A stretch of DNA of 64,000 bases, taken from positions 7,507,501 through 7,571,500 of the forward strand of contig NC_135007.1 in assembly GCF_051020985.1 (NCBI RefSeq), given 5' to 3'. Within the stretch, counting starts at the first letter, position 1. The number at the start of each line of letters is the position of its first letter. The stretch is from Nomia melanderi. Taxonomy: Eukaryota > Arthropoda > Insecta > Hymenoptera > Halictidae. Of this stretch, positions 53,001-62,689 are shown piece after piece. The translations under genes were made by a program, and so were the position numbers. The notes under the pieces are model-generated. The model searched no databases and was not told the DNA's origin. It saw nothing but the letters and a program-made list of their open reading frames with translations.

Positions 53001-54043
53001 GAATATTCTCGCTCTATCTCCTGTATCCGAGGCGCTGCCGAGTGATTACTCGGCTCCCGTGGCGTTACAACGATTTAATATCTGCTACTTTGCATTCTTC
53101 TTTCATTCACGATTGTCGTTGAAACGTTTGAATTAAGGTTTCATTCTCTTTAAGTTTATTTATTAATGGAGGTGTTGGTAAGATGTTTTTTTTTTCTTTG
53201 AATAGTAGTTTGAACAGCGGGTTCGATGGGCGTTTAAGTTTATAATATTGATTGCGTAATGAAATAGTAATAAACAGTCGCGAGTTTAACGTAATAAATT
53301 GTGAAAAGGGAAAAAGGAAATCTCTGGCGTAGTCATCAGAAAACCAGACCCGGTGTCAGATACTTTTTGTCATATTGAAATAGTTCTCGAATGTCCGTGC
53401 TTCCAATGAAAGCAGTATTTGCATGTCCCTCATGCATATTTAAATTTTATTCATTACGATACTAATTAAATTTTAATTGCTCGCGATCCCGCCGATAGGA
53501 AACCCTTCTGTGCTCTTTCCTCTTTTTCGTGACATGCCGTATTGTTAATTATCGATGCACAATCTCTTGGACAGTGTAAAATTAACGCGAGCGGAATGAT
53601 CAATTTTACTTTGCCGAGTCGTGACGATCATTTTCATCGTAATATTTCATGCAACATACCAATTAGTATTATAATTAACACATCAACATTCTATTTTTCG
53701 CGAATTTTATATTGCCACGATTTAATGTTTCCATTAATTGAACACATTTAATACACTTAAAGTGCACCTAATTAAACATGTTCGCTATATTCGAATTCCA
53801 ATATACTGAATATATTCAAATAAATTTTATTTGCATGAACTATCAGACAATCAAAATCATTTCATAATCATTTTGTTGGTTTAACATTCAGCCTCAGAAC
53901 GCTCGAGAAGAAAGTCCACTAAAACATACAATAATGCATTTTCAGAGAGGTTTGGCCGGAGAACGATTGCTTCGGAAGGGCGGACATTACATCGGAGGAA
54001 GAGTTCCTGGCGCTGCGAGAAATCTTCTTCGCTGATCTGGGCG
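38001..54043 (+). CDS. timeout: Timeout (TIMELESS-family replication fork protein), 5' 14 coding exons, incomplete at 3' end
   Basis: This gene encodes the insect orthologue of mammalian TIMELESS, a nuclear protein. With Tipin it forms the fork-protection complex that couples helicase to polymerase and supports checkpoint signalling (family knowledge). The spliced frame is open for 649 codons plus one base and aligns end to end with the N-terminal half of the family: an ATCGALGYYDG-like start, VKDLIKYLR-type and RQFLGQT segments, IERILIFIRNVLQVP, HSHFGGTYVVQNMK (about residues 275-288), SVRLFLKEFCVEFL, a basic linker at about 526-545, VVPFDAASDVP, and ASREVWPENDCFGRADI (about 615-631). The TIMELESS N-terminal domain is complete; the PARP1-binding region and the TIMELESS C-terminal domain lie beyond the window. 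The start is the first ATG in frame and fits the family N-terminus. The protein resembles timeout/TIM2, not the fly clock protein TIM1. Exon joins: 38001-38094, 38166-38319, 38466-38646, 38721-38852, 38917-39012, 39220-39383, 41472-41589, 42641-42900, 43399-43531, 43604-43758, 45559-45689, 45756-45906, 46016-46096, 53946-54043. Confidence 0.95.
38166..38319 (+). CDS. timeout: timeout coding exon 2
   Basis: Residues 32-82 plus two bases: DVIKDLIKYLRRDDD, then RQFLGQTKILQTDLIKIF. The acceptor is TTATTATAG. The donor is AG|GCAAGT, a GC-type donor; the next exon supplies G to complete AGG (Arg83) and continues the family motif RL.INLT.P.LL. Confidence 0.9.
38466..38646 (+). CDS. timeout: timeout coding exon 3
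   Basis: Completes Arg83 and encodes up to residue 143: LIINLTSPVLLLYNEQIP, YQKLIFYTQEYKVAF, LSNRLSKILKL. The donor GTACGT falls after a complete codon. Reading on past the donor reaches a stop at 38704, so a retained intron would truncate the protein. Confidence 0.9.
38721..38852 (+). CDS. timeout: timeout coding exon 4
   Basis: Encodes residues 144-187, with EEKEMMIERILIFIRNVL followed by QVPPDENENRVDND. This is the strongly conserved IERIL..RN.L.VP block of the family. It is exactly 44 codons in phase 0 on both sides, between a TTATGTAG acceptor and a GTATGA donor. Confidence 0.93.
38917..39012 (+). CDS. timeout: timeout coding exon 5
   Basis: Encodes residues 188-219, VLFALNASGVVDLLLFIASN then QSEKQYHLQVLE, matching the family SGL.DLLLF.AS segment. 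Phase 0 on both sides. The upstream intron is only 64 bp. Confidence 0.93.
39013..39219 (+). other. timeout intron between exons 5 and 6
   Basis: A 207 bp GT-AG intron. It contains a perfect 2 x 40 bp tandem duplication that ends 12 bases before the acceptor. Confidence 0.9.
39128..39207 (+). repeat. Perfect 2 x 40 bp tandem duplication
   Basis: Unit 39128-39167 is repeated without a mismatch at 39168-39207. Each unit starts TATAATTTTTAATATG and ends TATCATACT. It lies in a timeout intron 12 bases before the exon 6 acceptor; the second copy's end forms TACTAAA, like a branch-point site, while the first does not. Confidence 0.95.
39220..39383 (+). CDS. timeout: timeout coding exon 6
   Basis: Residues 220-273 plus two bases: IVSLMLGDQSPSQLA, then a charged helix rich in Lys, Glu and Arg ending KIRKYAGAR. 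It matches the EIVSLM..DQ.P.QLA block. Its acceptor lies 12 bases after a perfect 40 bp tandem duplication. Confidence 0.92.
39384..41471 (+). other. timeout intron between exons 6 and 7
   Basis: A 2088 bp AT-rich intron. It carries a TA-flanked MITE (41007-41238) and an open frame at 39773-40393 that I do not accept as a gene because it opens with TTG and resembles nothing I know. Confidence 0.9.
41007..41238. mobile_element. TA-flanked MITE with imperfect terminal inverted repeats
   Basis: The left end GGGTAGACCGAGGCAAAT (from 41009) matches the complement of the right end, which reads GGGTATACCGAGACCAAT inward from 41236. The ends match at most positions, and both are flanked by TA (41007-41008 and 41237-41238). 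The roughly 228 bp interior is AT-rich and non-coding. TA target sites suggest a Tc1/mariner-type mobiliser; the family is not identified. It lies inside a timeout intron. Confidence 0.6.
41472..41589 (+). CDS. timeout: timeout coding exon 7
   Basis: Completes Arg274 and encodes residues 275-313, beginning HSHFGGTYVVQNMKAIGEN, then HKPFQKIEALNFGRTK. HSRFGG.Y.VQ..K.I is one of the most conserved TIMELESS motifs. Acceptor CATTTAG, donor GTAAAT. Confidence 0.95.
41590..42640 (+). other. timeout intron between exons 7 and 8
   Basis: 1051 bp. The first 600 bases are moderately CG-rich with pyrimidine-rich stretches (41860-41960, 42120-42210); the rest is AT-rich. No gene seen. Confidence 0.85.
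42641..42900 (+). CDS. timeout: timeout coding exon 8
   Basis: Encodes residues 314-399 plus two bases. After a Lys/Arg/Pro-rich stretch comes LSVRLFLKEFCVEFLNAAYN, then ETICYLWTLRFFMEFNRHY, matching the family VRLFL.EFC.EFL and W.L.FFM.FNR segments. This is the longest exon found. Clean AG and GTAAGT boundaries. Confidence 0.95.
42901..43398 (+). other. timeout intron between exons 8 and 9
   Basis: 498 bp of AT-rich sequence with GTAAGT donor and TTCGCAG acceptor. I see nothing else in it. Confidence 0.85.
43399..43531 (+). CDS. timeout: timeout coding exon 9
   Basis: Completes Ser400 and encodes up to residue 444: ETISTEMFHF, QYQEMMLMDRKK, WSRRLHVALKAYK. It matches the family VSET.S...FHF, Y.EMML.DRK and W.RR.H.ALKAY segments. 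Acceptor TTCGCAG, donor GTGAGA. Confidence 0.95.
43604..43758 (+). CDS. timeout: timeout coding exon 10
   Basis: Encodes residues 445-495 plus two bases: ELLHTLMAMDQS, VRESSKVIKSNVFYVPEYRE and QFLSFDEVKMSR. It matches the RESS..IK.N.FYV.EYRE motif. The donor GTTCGT is weak, but the phase and the next exon both support it. Confidence 0.93.
43759..45558 (+). other. timeout intron between exons 10 and 11
   Basis: 1800 bp. It includes a pyrimidine-rich patch (44810-44950) with six CTT units at 44913-44930, followed by a CG-rich patch to about 45130. No gene seen. Confidence 0.85.
44913..44930 (+). repeat. (CTT)6 microsatellite
   Basis: Six CTT units within a pyrimidine-rich part of a timeout intron. 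Confidence 0.9.
45559..45689 (+). CDS. timeout: timeout coding exon 11
   Basis: Completes Arg496 and encodes residues 497-539: QYLVDLITTVHIFLKMLSIY, then a basic tail with QKKAHKHKRSGKK. The L.DL..T.H.FLKML helix matches the family. The basic stretch may act as a nuclear localisation signal (inference). Confidence 0.93.
45756..45906 (+). CDS. timeout: timeout coding exon 12
   Basis: Completes Lys540 and encodes up to residue 589: TVQKEQPPPRTMEERWDEVS, then GAIPEVVPFDAASDVPIEDQ. VVPFDAAS.VP..(E/D)Q is a signature of the family. A second possible acceptor (GTGCAG) 15 bases downstream would also keep no valid frame, so TAG at 45753-45755 is used. Confidence 0.92.
46016..46096 (+). CDS. timeout: timeout coding exon 13
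   Basis: Completes Lys590 and encodes up to residue 616, VEAMKKIQKLLRTKFLEQ then AIGLIRAS, matching the family EAM.(K/R)IQ.LL......A..L.R..R segment. It is followed by a 7.8 kb intron. Confidence 0.92.
49433..49448 (+). repeat. G16 homopolymer
   Basis: Sixteen consecutive G, flanked by GAGA on both sides, in the 7.8 kb timeout intron. The length may be uncertain in any assembly. It could form a G-quadruplex on the sense strand and pre-mRNA. Confidence 0.9.
49900..51100. other. CpG-rich island in timeout intron, right-flank skew (F)
   Basis: The core is about 50030-50740. The right flank (50780-51060) is G- and T-rich on the + strand. The left flank shows no clear opposite skew. No exon recognised. 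Confidence 0.4.
51760..53330. other. CpG-rich island with skew flip in timeout intron (G)
   Basis: The core is about 52300-53090. The left block 51961-52080 counts C31, G2; the right block 53161-53280 counts G30, C8. The C-rich left flank runs against the skew expected for a + strand transcript. Confidence 0.6.
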
Positions 54044-54930
54044 GTGAGTACCTTTTAACTTACTGGCGTGGAACGAGCATTTTACGAATCAAAGGTAATT
54101 CGCATAGGGAACGCGAGCCCCGTCCTTTTTCCACGTTAAATCTCCGAATAATTTGTGGCGCATCGCATTACGCGCCCATTTCCTTAAACACTGAACGGTT
54201 TTAGTCACGGCAAATCGGCGGTCCAAAAGGATCCGTAATCCCCTGGTTAACGCGGCGGCCGTCTCGAAGATCGTTTAAATTATATTCTGGAAAATATCGT
54301 GGTAACGAGATTCTCGGAAACGAGACGACATATATTTGCAATCTCCGGTAGGCAGCCCGAGATAAAGTTAAAACTTCCTACTTTCAAAGCACTGGTCGTT
54401 ACTACTTTTTCCCGCTTCTCGTTCTCGCCGCCTAACCATCTCCTTCCCCGTCCCCGCCCATGGGGATTGCCTGCGCAACTTGGATTTATCGAGAAAATTA
54501 TATTCACTGTACACACAGCGCCGGTGAGAAACTCCTGGACGCTACTTTTGGCGACGCGCGATTATGAAGTGGAAACTCCCTTATTAAATGGAAACCCGAA
54601 AGTAATAAGCCGGCTAATTTAATACGCGGGAATTTCGTGATTAACTGGCTGGAGTATATTAGTTTAAAGATCGAGTTACCGTGGGCCGGTCGCGAAACAT
54701 TTAAAAGGTCTGCCCCCGCCGGCCGTGACAGCGAATTTTTATTCAAGGCCTGTGTCGGAAATGTGTTTTAAACTTTGTGAACGAGCTATCGTGAATGTGA
54801 GTAACGTGTAATATACATGTTTTTGAATATAAATATTTATTTAGAGAGCGGGCAAATTTATTTTGTTTCTGTTATGTGAAACCGAATGCTCGGAATGTCT
54901 TTACAAGATATCGAAAAGTGCCGTGAAGAG
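53640..54930. other. CpG-rich island with skew flip spanning timeout exon 14 (H)
   Basis: The core (about 53946-54760) includes coding exon 14. The left flank 53640-53890 is C-rich and G-poor, and the right flank 54760-54900 is G-rich. No second gene seen. Confidence 0.45.
53946..54043 (+). CDS. timeout: timeout coding exon 14 (last one inside the window)
   Basis: Completes Arg617 and encodes up to residue 649 plus one base: EVWPENDCFGRADITSEEEF then LALREIFFADLG. Phase fits exon 13 exactly and the motif (REVWPE.D.FG..DI..EEE...L..I) continues the family alignment without a gap. GC is 55 of 98 bases, far above exon 1. Donor GGCG|GTGAGT. Confidence 0.93.
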
Positions 54931-57900
54931 TTTGAAAAGTGTTGAGAATTAGGAAAATCATGTCGACCGAGAAATAAATTTCTGGTTTCCGCATGAACTT
55001 GTCATTTCCCTCTCGCACTCGTCGTCGCATGATTTTACGACCGCTAGACCAGTGGTAGTCATTTCCTCGTCGCCATAATTTTTTCATCCGGCGGGCACAT
55101 CTTTCCACGCACGATAGTATATTTCCTCGTGGATACTTCGCAGACGGCACTCCATAATGAATCGTCATGGTGAATTACCGTAGAAGCTGCAGCTCGCGGG
55201 TACTCCGGGAAATTAAATATGTAATGGCGTTCGTTTATTTACGCGGCGCGTTGAAAATTTCACCGTAATCAGTACGCGCCCACGATAAAAAGCGTCTATC
55301 CGATATTCATTCTGACTTTCCCTTTCGCCCTCCACCACTCGTTCCATCCAGGTTGCTTAAATTTCCGTAAAAATAAATTAACACGCGGCCCAAAACGTTT
55401 CTCCCGAGGAGAGATCTAAAGAGAGGAAAAACTTATAAACACGTAATTTCGCTTAAGGGGAATTCCCCCGGGAGCGGTTTGTAATAACTGGCACGTACAT
55501 CATGACACAAATTTAATTAAACACTACGTCGGTATTCATTTCGCGCTTCTAATTTATGTATGAATAACTACGGTGTGTATATACGTGTATATAGGAGGGT
55601 GGGGGGGGAGACGAGATTTCATGACGTTCCGGCTTCCGGTATGTATTTATCTATGTTTATTAACGGCTTAACAATAGCTGACACCGTTGTGAACGTTTCA
55701 ATGGCGCGTTGCAGCTGTTCACTCCCCTTTTGTACCTCGCGTTTCGTTTAATAATCGTGAACACTGCTTCGCGGTGGATTAGCAGCTATCTTTCCTAATA
55801 TTAACAAAGCTGATCACTGGGTTATGGTCCTTTGTGCAATCGTAGGTCTTCGTGGGCTGCTTTGTAGAAGTTAGAATCAAACAGATTGGGTAAACAGTTT
55901 CATTTATAAAGAATATCACTGTGTTCCAATTACATGTAAAACAAATTCTAAAAGTGTATTTGATTTTATTGAATATTGTATAGAAATTTAAATGTATGTG
56001 AGTATTTTAAATGTCTAAACAAATTGACTTTTTTGCAGCAGATTTATGGAAACTAACGTTACATGCAATTTAATATTTTGTTAAATCATTTCGGTAAATT
56101 AAAAATTAAACGGAACAGTGTACGAGGTTTTGGTTCGCGCGGGCTGTAAAAAAATGTGTAACAGATGAAATAATGGATCACTTTGAAAAAGATACACCTC
56201 GGTTTTATTTTATTTGTTAACGTTACAATAGTAACGGTTGCGTATATTTCATGGCGCGATAAAGTTGTTTGTGTTTTATGTTACGAGTGCGACGTACACC
56301 GTTTTCCCAGATTGATTGACGTTAATTGTATGACCTGCTTGTGCGTTCGTGCTATGGGCATCGAATATTTTCAACCGAAACGTCATGTGCATAGATTAAT
56401 ATACAGAGTGTCACCAAACCGGCGGTACAGTCCAAATAGGTGTTATTCAACGCAGATGATTCGACCACAGTTTTGCAATAAATCATTTTCTTGTTATCAT
56501 AAATTTTATTGACCAATTATATCAACGATGGAAATACGCAAAATTGAAATTTTATAAAATTCTAATTTCTAGAAATTTTTTGTATCGCGACGTATATGAG
56601 AGCTTGTTCTACGTTGCGCACACTTCGGTTGTTTAAACCTCATATAAACGAAGTTTATTTCCAATCAAACACTAAAACAGAACTCACCATAGTGAGAGAG
56701 ATGTTCCTCTTGAAAAAGAAAAGTGGAACGAGAGAACATTACTTTCCTTGAATATTTCCAGTGTTACGTTTTTATGACGTTACCCGATATGGTAGTATAC
56801 CACTTTCATTATTAAAAGACCCCGAGCGTTATATATTGTCATGCGCAAGCGATGATGTTTATGTGTACGTCAGCCAGGTTACATGAACCACTTACAGAAT
56901 GTAGGTGTCATTATTTTGATGAAGAAGCAGTCTTCTTGATTCTAGCATTCGTGTTAGCATGCGTGGGCACGAAACAAGTTGATCAACCATACTTATTCTA
57001 GGTCTCTCCACGCCACTTTTACATATTATATTAAAATTAATTAAATTTTTTGTTATCTTTAATTCATAGGAGCTTACATTTCTAATTATCTGGTATTGTT
57101 CTTTCTATTCGAGAAAGATTTAGAACTTTTGATGAATTTCAACGGTACGAAAATATTACGTAACAAAAGCCACAAACAAAAAATAAAATAGTAATAAAAT
57201 AGGGATAAAATAAAATAATATCTTCCTAAAATAAAATAGAAGCTTCACTAATCATTATTAATTTCTCCTAACGTCGTATTTGCATGAAAGTTCACAGTCT
57301 ATTTATAATAGGCGAGCATGACAAGGATTCACAGTTTTATTGCCGATCTTGGTGACATTATTCCTCCCTGATTTTAACCCCTCCAATATGGGGAGACTCT
57401 GTTCCTGACGCGGCTGAGGGAAAAACTAGAAAAATGGATCAAGTGTATGGAGCAGGTTGAGAAATAGCAACAGGCTGCGCTTAAACTTACGCCCCTGTAT
57501 CCGAATCGACAAACGGTTTCGTGTTTTCAGCAGACCGGAACGGAATCAGCTAATTTTTGTGCCGAGTTCGCGAGTTTCGGTTGTTGTTCCTCCGTTCCTG
57601 CTGCGATCTTACCATTTTATGCACGCCACCGGTTGTATTTTGTAACTTGACTGCACGGCCGATGGTTTTGCAGACACCACGCGCACAATAGAGCGTCTGT
57701 TTCGCGTTGATAAAACGTGCTCGCAAAAATCAGAATATTTTTCAGGAGATAGACTCCCTACCTATTCCTTTTTTTCTGTTTCATTCTTCGTGGAGATAAA
57801 TGCTGCCTTCATACAGAGAAAAATTCGGCATTATTGTATTATTTCGTTACAAAAGCGCTGACTGGGGATATTTATCATCCGCAATGGACAGTATTACATT

Positions 57901-58080
57901 TCATTTGATGCAGTGCACACGAAGGTCCATGGAAACTCATTTTTAATATCTCTGTACTTGCTTTGGCATGTTTCCTGTTTCATGGCATTTCAGTTTTTCT
58001 CTTCAGTTATGCGTTTAAACTTTAGCTTCTCGTGGTAACATCGTCTCAAGGTAAATTTTATGTAACGAGAGAACATTTCT
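54931..58080. other. Intron stretch without a recognised exon
   Basis: CG-rich to about 55480, AT-rich after, with another CG-rich patch at about 57360-57720. The 109-codon frame at 56183-56512 looks like a signal sequence plus a Cys-rich part but begins with TTG, so it is not accepted. Confidence 0.6.
57178..57240 (+). repeat. AAAAT-type tract
   Basis: Imperfect ATAAA units in an AT-rich part of the last timeout intron. Confidence 0.7.
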
Positions 58081-59100
58081 TCTAATTATTATCACTCATT
58101 GTTTTGTCTCAAACAATTCTTTTTTATTCATATCCATAACAACTCTTACTATCTCAGCGAATGTATCTCTTACTATCTTATACGCTACTTATAAATTTCA
58201 AACGACCAAAGTACGAAATAATAATTTCATTCCTCTGAGTCTATTTATATTTAACACCGGCTTAAACAACGCACAGAATTCATTGGAACTAATTGACTCG
58301 TTTACGAGCTACAACAATCTTTCTCGTCATTTCCTTCGTGTACTAGTACTTTCGCCGGTGTTGTATAACTCACCGTCTGCCGCGCTGGGTGAGGCATGGC
58401 TGTACAAGAAAAGAGGATGCGGCATACTGCAGTCCAATTTTTCTCTCGCTCTCGTACGACTCTAACTTGTTGGTCTGAATACTTGATGGATGCGTCAGAA
58501 TGGAGAACCGATCAGTTTTTCCTCGTAGTGGAGGTCGAAGGTTTGATGAATGAAGACCGATTCGGTGGTAGTCTCTCGTCTGTACCTTAGAACGGCGTAA
58601 AATTTCCATCGTGCCCCGTTAGAAACGATCCCCGCCGTATGCCCGCCATTGCTATTCATCCTGTTTTCATTCTTGCCAGGTTTTATGGTCCATAACTTAG
58701 TGTCTTCTCGGAAGATATTTCCCCGATCTTTTTCCCGCGTTTTGCTTCTCCGACTCTCTAACGGGGGCAAACGATCTGTTCGATATATTATCCTTTGATT
58801 CGGATTTCACAGAGCATGCAAACGACGGAAGGAAATGACGTCCCTCGATGGAAATAAGTTTGTTTACCTGTGTCGTTTCCTGTCCTCTCGGAAATTCCTC
58901 TGGTCAGCGTTTCCGAATAGGATATCTACGTGTATGGAATAAGGATGCGGGCGTCTTACAAATCGTCTTTTCATGTTGATTTAGTGATGCTGCAGCTTAA
59001 AGAACCGTTGTGACGGATATTCCGAATTTTCAACGCTTTCGGCTTTTTCTTGATGAGCGAGGGGTGTTTAGTGTTACTCTGAGATATTGATTGATTAGAA
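58081..59100. other. CpG-rich island with skew flip in timeout intron (I)
   Basis: The core is about 58330-58980. The left flank (58080-58260) is C-rich; the right flank (59000-59100) is G-rich. No exon recognised. Confidence 0.45.
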
Positions 59101-60700
59101 ACTTGTTAAGATTCAAGTTTATATTTAAAGAACGGGTCAATAATTTCAAGTACCTTTTGAATTGGTACGGTATTATTAAAAAATAAAAAATACACTTTTG
59201 TATTTTTATGTTATTACTTTGTGAAAAATTATAAAACAGTATACGTTTAAAGAGGAGCTGTACGAATACAGCAATAAAATTATAGCGAAAATTGAATGAA
59301 TAGGAAATTGCGATAACAGTTCCAGAAATTGAAGAAATAAAATATGAGAAAATCGCGTTATTCTAGAAATCAAATGAAAATAAGTATATACTTTCATATC
59401 AATATTCATGTGGATAAATGTGTTTATAGAATTTCAGTTCCATTTACGTAGAGTGCATTTCGTTTTCCGATTAGTATCACTGCCGTTTCTCCGCGCACAA
59501 TCGTCTTCAGAATCATAACTCCGAAGAGCATTTCCGGTTGCATAAAAGTATGGTGCTCCCTCGAAACGAGATCAGTGCGGTACGTTAGTGAGGTGGAAAA
59601 GTGGTTTCGAGGGTGCTTTCAGGAAATATAAAGCCGCAAAAAGTTTCCATGAATCGCTTCGAAAATATGGTCGCCCAATAACCGAGTTCCGAATAATTCC
59701 TCTTTTTCATTAAAGAGATTTGTAAACAGACACATTATTCACCCAATAAATCGCAGAAAGGTAAGAAGAAAGAAAAAAAAAGAAAGAAAAAGACAGAAGA
59801 GAAAAGAAAAAGAAGTGAACGCTTCCGAACATTATTTCGCGTGACTGTCGACGCGGTTATTTACGTTTCCTTGCTAGATTATTATTTGTTGGCGCAGCTT
59901 GTTCCGGTTTATTTATGATCGCGTTATTTATGATGTCCGGGGCCCGCGATGGAGTCTTTCATTTCTTTTTCCGCTCTTGAAATTGATATCGACGAGCTGT
60001 CGAATTTTCAATAAATTATGAGCTATCATTCACAGCCGGCTGGTCGGTGCTTGTTTGTCGACACCATTGGATGAAAATAATCAGTCCGGTCGCCTTTTTT
60101 ATCGAACACGTTATTCAATTGGGATCGACGCCACTTTCGGGTTGCGACGTGTTTGCCTATCGGGCGCGGCATTCGAGGAACAATGACCGAATCGAATAGT
60201 CGGTTTGAGTCGCTTCGAGTGGAACACAGACGAGAATTTACATCCTCCATTCGACCGGATGATCGCTACCGTATGTCTACATCTCTGCGTCATCCTGGCG
60301 CGGCTCCTGCACAACTAGCCCACGACACTTGCACCAATTTACCTAGAATCACCGTTCCGCGTCCGCCTTCCTCTGATTAATCCTCCAACGGTAGACGACT
60401 TTGGCAACGGCGTGGACATCAGCGCCAAGACCTCGTCTACGACAATAATAGCTCCCCTCGCACACATTTGATCCTCTGGACGTGCTGATTTTTCGTTTAA
60501 TCCTTCTTGCTTCCAATACTTCCTTATGGCACTATATTCTAAAATTGTAAGTACAGCTTTTGGAGCAAATATCCATAATATTATAATGGTAATTAGAATT
60601 CCAGTGTTTTCTACGTATTCTCAAATATATTAGTAAAGTACCATTTCAAACTACAATTGAATTAAGGAACATTGACGTAAGTTCTCAAGTGAAACATGTA
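59101..60700. other. Intron stretch without a recognised exon
   Basis: AT-rich, then a purine tract (59763-59815) and a CG-rich patch at about 59880-60480. Confidence 0.6.
59763..59815 (+). repeat. Purine (AAG/AAAG) tract
   Basis: Imperfect GAAA/AAG units, nearly pure A and G, in the last timeout intron. Confidence 0.8.
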
Positions 60701-62120
60701 CAGGGTTGAAACATTTTTTAGCGAGACAATTACACTAAAACAAATAATTTCGAAACGAAACGATCAAACACTGCCAGCAACTCGCCCAACTATAATAGAG
60801 AAACAAATTGTATATAAATATATAAATCGACCGGGACTACCGTGATACTTCATTTTTATTTCCACTCGGGGCGACGGAGTCCTACCAAGAAATCCACGGC
60901 TTTAGGTGGTATAACAGCTTTTTATCGGCTCTCGTTAGAATAATCGCGAATGACATATAGCTAGCCGAGCGTGGTTCGCGAAGGAACGGATAATACTTCA
61001 AGCCCCTTCGAGGGTTTTCCGAATCGATATTAACCGGTGGTAGAGGTACCAAGGGGGTAATTGTAGCGTTAATGTTTCTTTTCCAGCCACTTGGACTCGG
61101 CTGCCACGACAACTGTTCCGATAACGATCTATACCATTAACTTTCCCGAGCAGCATTCCAACGGATTTTTTATCGTTTCACCCTTCCCTTTCTTACGGCG
61201 CGCGTGGAGAGCTTTTCTCCCTGTGTTCTTACACTTCGCCCGGAGACCCCGCGAGTCCAGGCTTACACGCGGAAGAAGCCCCGGCAATATTTGCCTGAAA
61301 GAGTCGACGATTTCTCTTACGTCCCCCCCCCCCCCCAACTTCGCCGGCTTGTCGTTTCAAGCTTGTCGGGAGCAAATCGGCCACTTAAAAACAGGAAAAA
61401 GGAAAAAAAGGGTATAACGAGTACAGGGGTGGGATCGTTGAATGGTTCGGCGCGCACTCGTCGCTATCTGAACCTATTATGAGCTATACAAATGGTATGC
61501 AGCGAGGGGTTGGGGACAACGAGAGCACTTCACCCTCTCTCCCCTCTCCCACGCCCCTCTACCTAAACTGCAACGCAGCGTTTTCGCCCCACAGCCGGTT
61601 AATGAAGTTATGATTGAAGGTTAAATTCCATGAAATTGCCTCGGTTAATAGCCGTGCGCCACCGGCCATGAATGCAAATCAATGTTAAAAATTCGACGGG
61701 ACAGACGCCAGAGGTTTATCCTCAAATAACGAATTTTTTTTTTGTTTCCTTCTTCCGTTTTTTTTGTCCCGCTTCTTTGTCGTGCACTTTTCATCGCTCC
61801 TATGGGAATGCCGGCCGCAATTAAATCAGGGAAAATCGGGATTGTGTTCGGGGGCAACTCGAGATAATTAACGGGGGCGCGATTTAAGAGGGCGCGGGTG
61901 TGTATCGGAGATGAATGAGATATGATTTTCAATTATTGGATAATAGGGTCTCTATTGTGGGTGGGTTTTGAGAAGGAATTTTGCGTTGGTTTTTTGTACA
62001 CCTTTTTTTGTGTATGTTGCAGTTGAGTATATAATGTGGCATATAAAAATTGATTAGCGGTGAGAATGAATTTGCTTTTTTTTAAGTAAGGAATTAAAGT
62101 TGTTATCATTAATACTATTA
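60701..62120. other. CpG-rich island with skew flip in timeout intron (J)
   Basis: The core is about 60860-61900, with the C14 run. The left flank 60720-60800 is C-rich; the right block 61921-62040 counts G32, C9. Confidence 0.55.
61323..61336 (+). repeat. C14 homopolymer
   Basis: Fourteen consecutive C in a CpG-rich island in the last timeout intron. Length may be uncertain. Confidence 0.9.
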
Positions 62121-62689
62121 AAGATGAAATGCTTAGATTTTTTGTGAGATTTAATTTATTGTATGTTTATTAGACATTATTAGACAAGATAACGCATTTT
62201 CAGATAAGTAAGAATGTAATGACAGCATGAATATATGTTGAAAGTGTGTTCAATTTGATACTTATTTTATAGAATTTCTACTGAGCCACGTTTGACGAGC
62301 ACGGCACATTGGTGCGGATGCCAGTATTTCATTTCCATTCCCCATAAATCAAAATATTACATCTCCTTCCTCGTTAGTACAAATCATGATATAAATGCTC
62401 ATGTTATTCAGACCTTGGCAGAAAATTATGAACGTGTTTCTTTTACGGAATGGAAAGTTGGTATTAATCATTTTTAAAACTCGTTCATATATTATACATG
62501 AACAGCAGATAATATCGAGAAATTATACCTTTCTGTGTATTTTATTTTATGATTTAAAATCCAGACTTTTAAACATTAATATATAAAAAACAAAATTCGG
62601 TCGAATTTTAGTTTCGTCACAGTTTCATCACGATATTTATTTCACTCCATTTCAAAAGCTATAAAATATAAATATTTCCAAAAAATATA

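Larger units (their letters stand above)
46097..53945 (+). other. timeout 7.8 kb intron between exons 13 and 14
   Basis: Phase-matched exons on both sides show this is a single intron of 7849 bp. It holds CpG-rich islands at about 48000-48500, 49000-49600, 50230-50740 and 52300-53080, a G16 run at 49433-49448 and AT-rich DNA between. No exon of another gene was recognised on either strand. Confidence 0.85.

Noticed and set aside
38001..54043. Drosophila-type clock gene timeless (tim1)
   Set aside because: The N-terminus, HSHFGGTYVVQ and VVPFDAAS blocks fit the TIMELESS/timeout branch; tim1 is believed absent from Hymenoptera.
56183..56512. 109-codon frame with a signal-like hydrophobic start and many cysteines
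   Set aside because: The frame opens at TTG, not ATG; the first in-frame ATG lies downstream of the hydrophobic segment, so no secreted protein would result.
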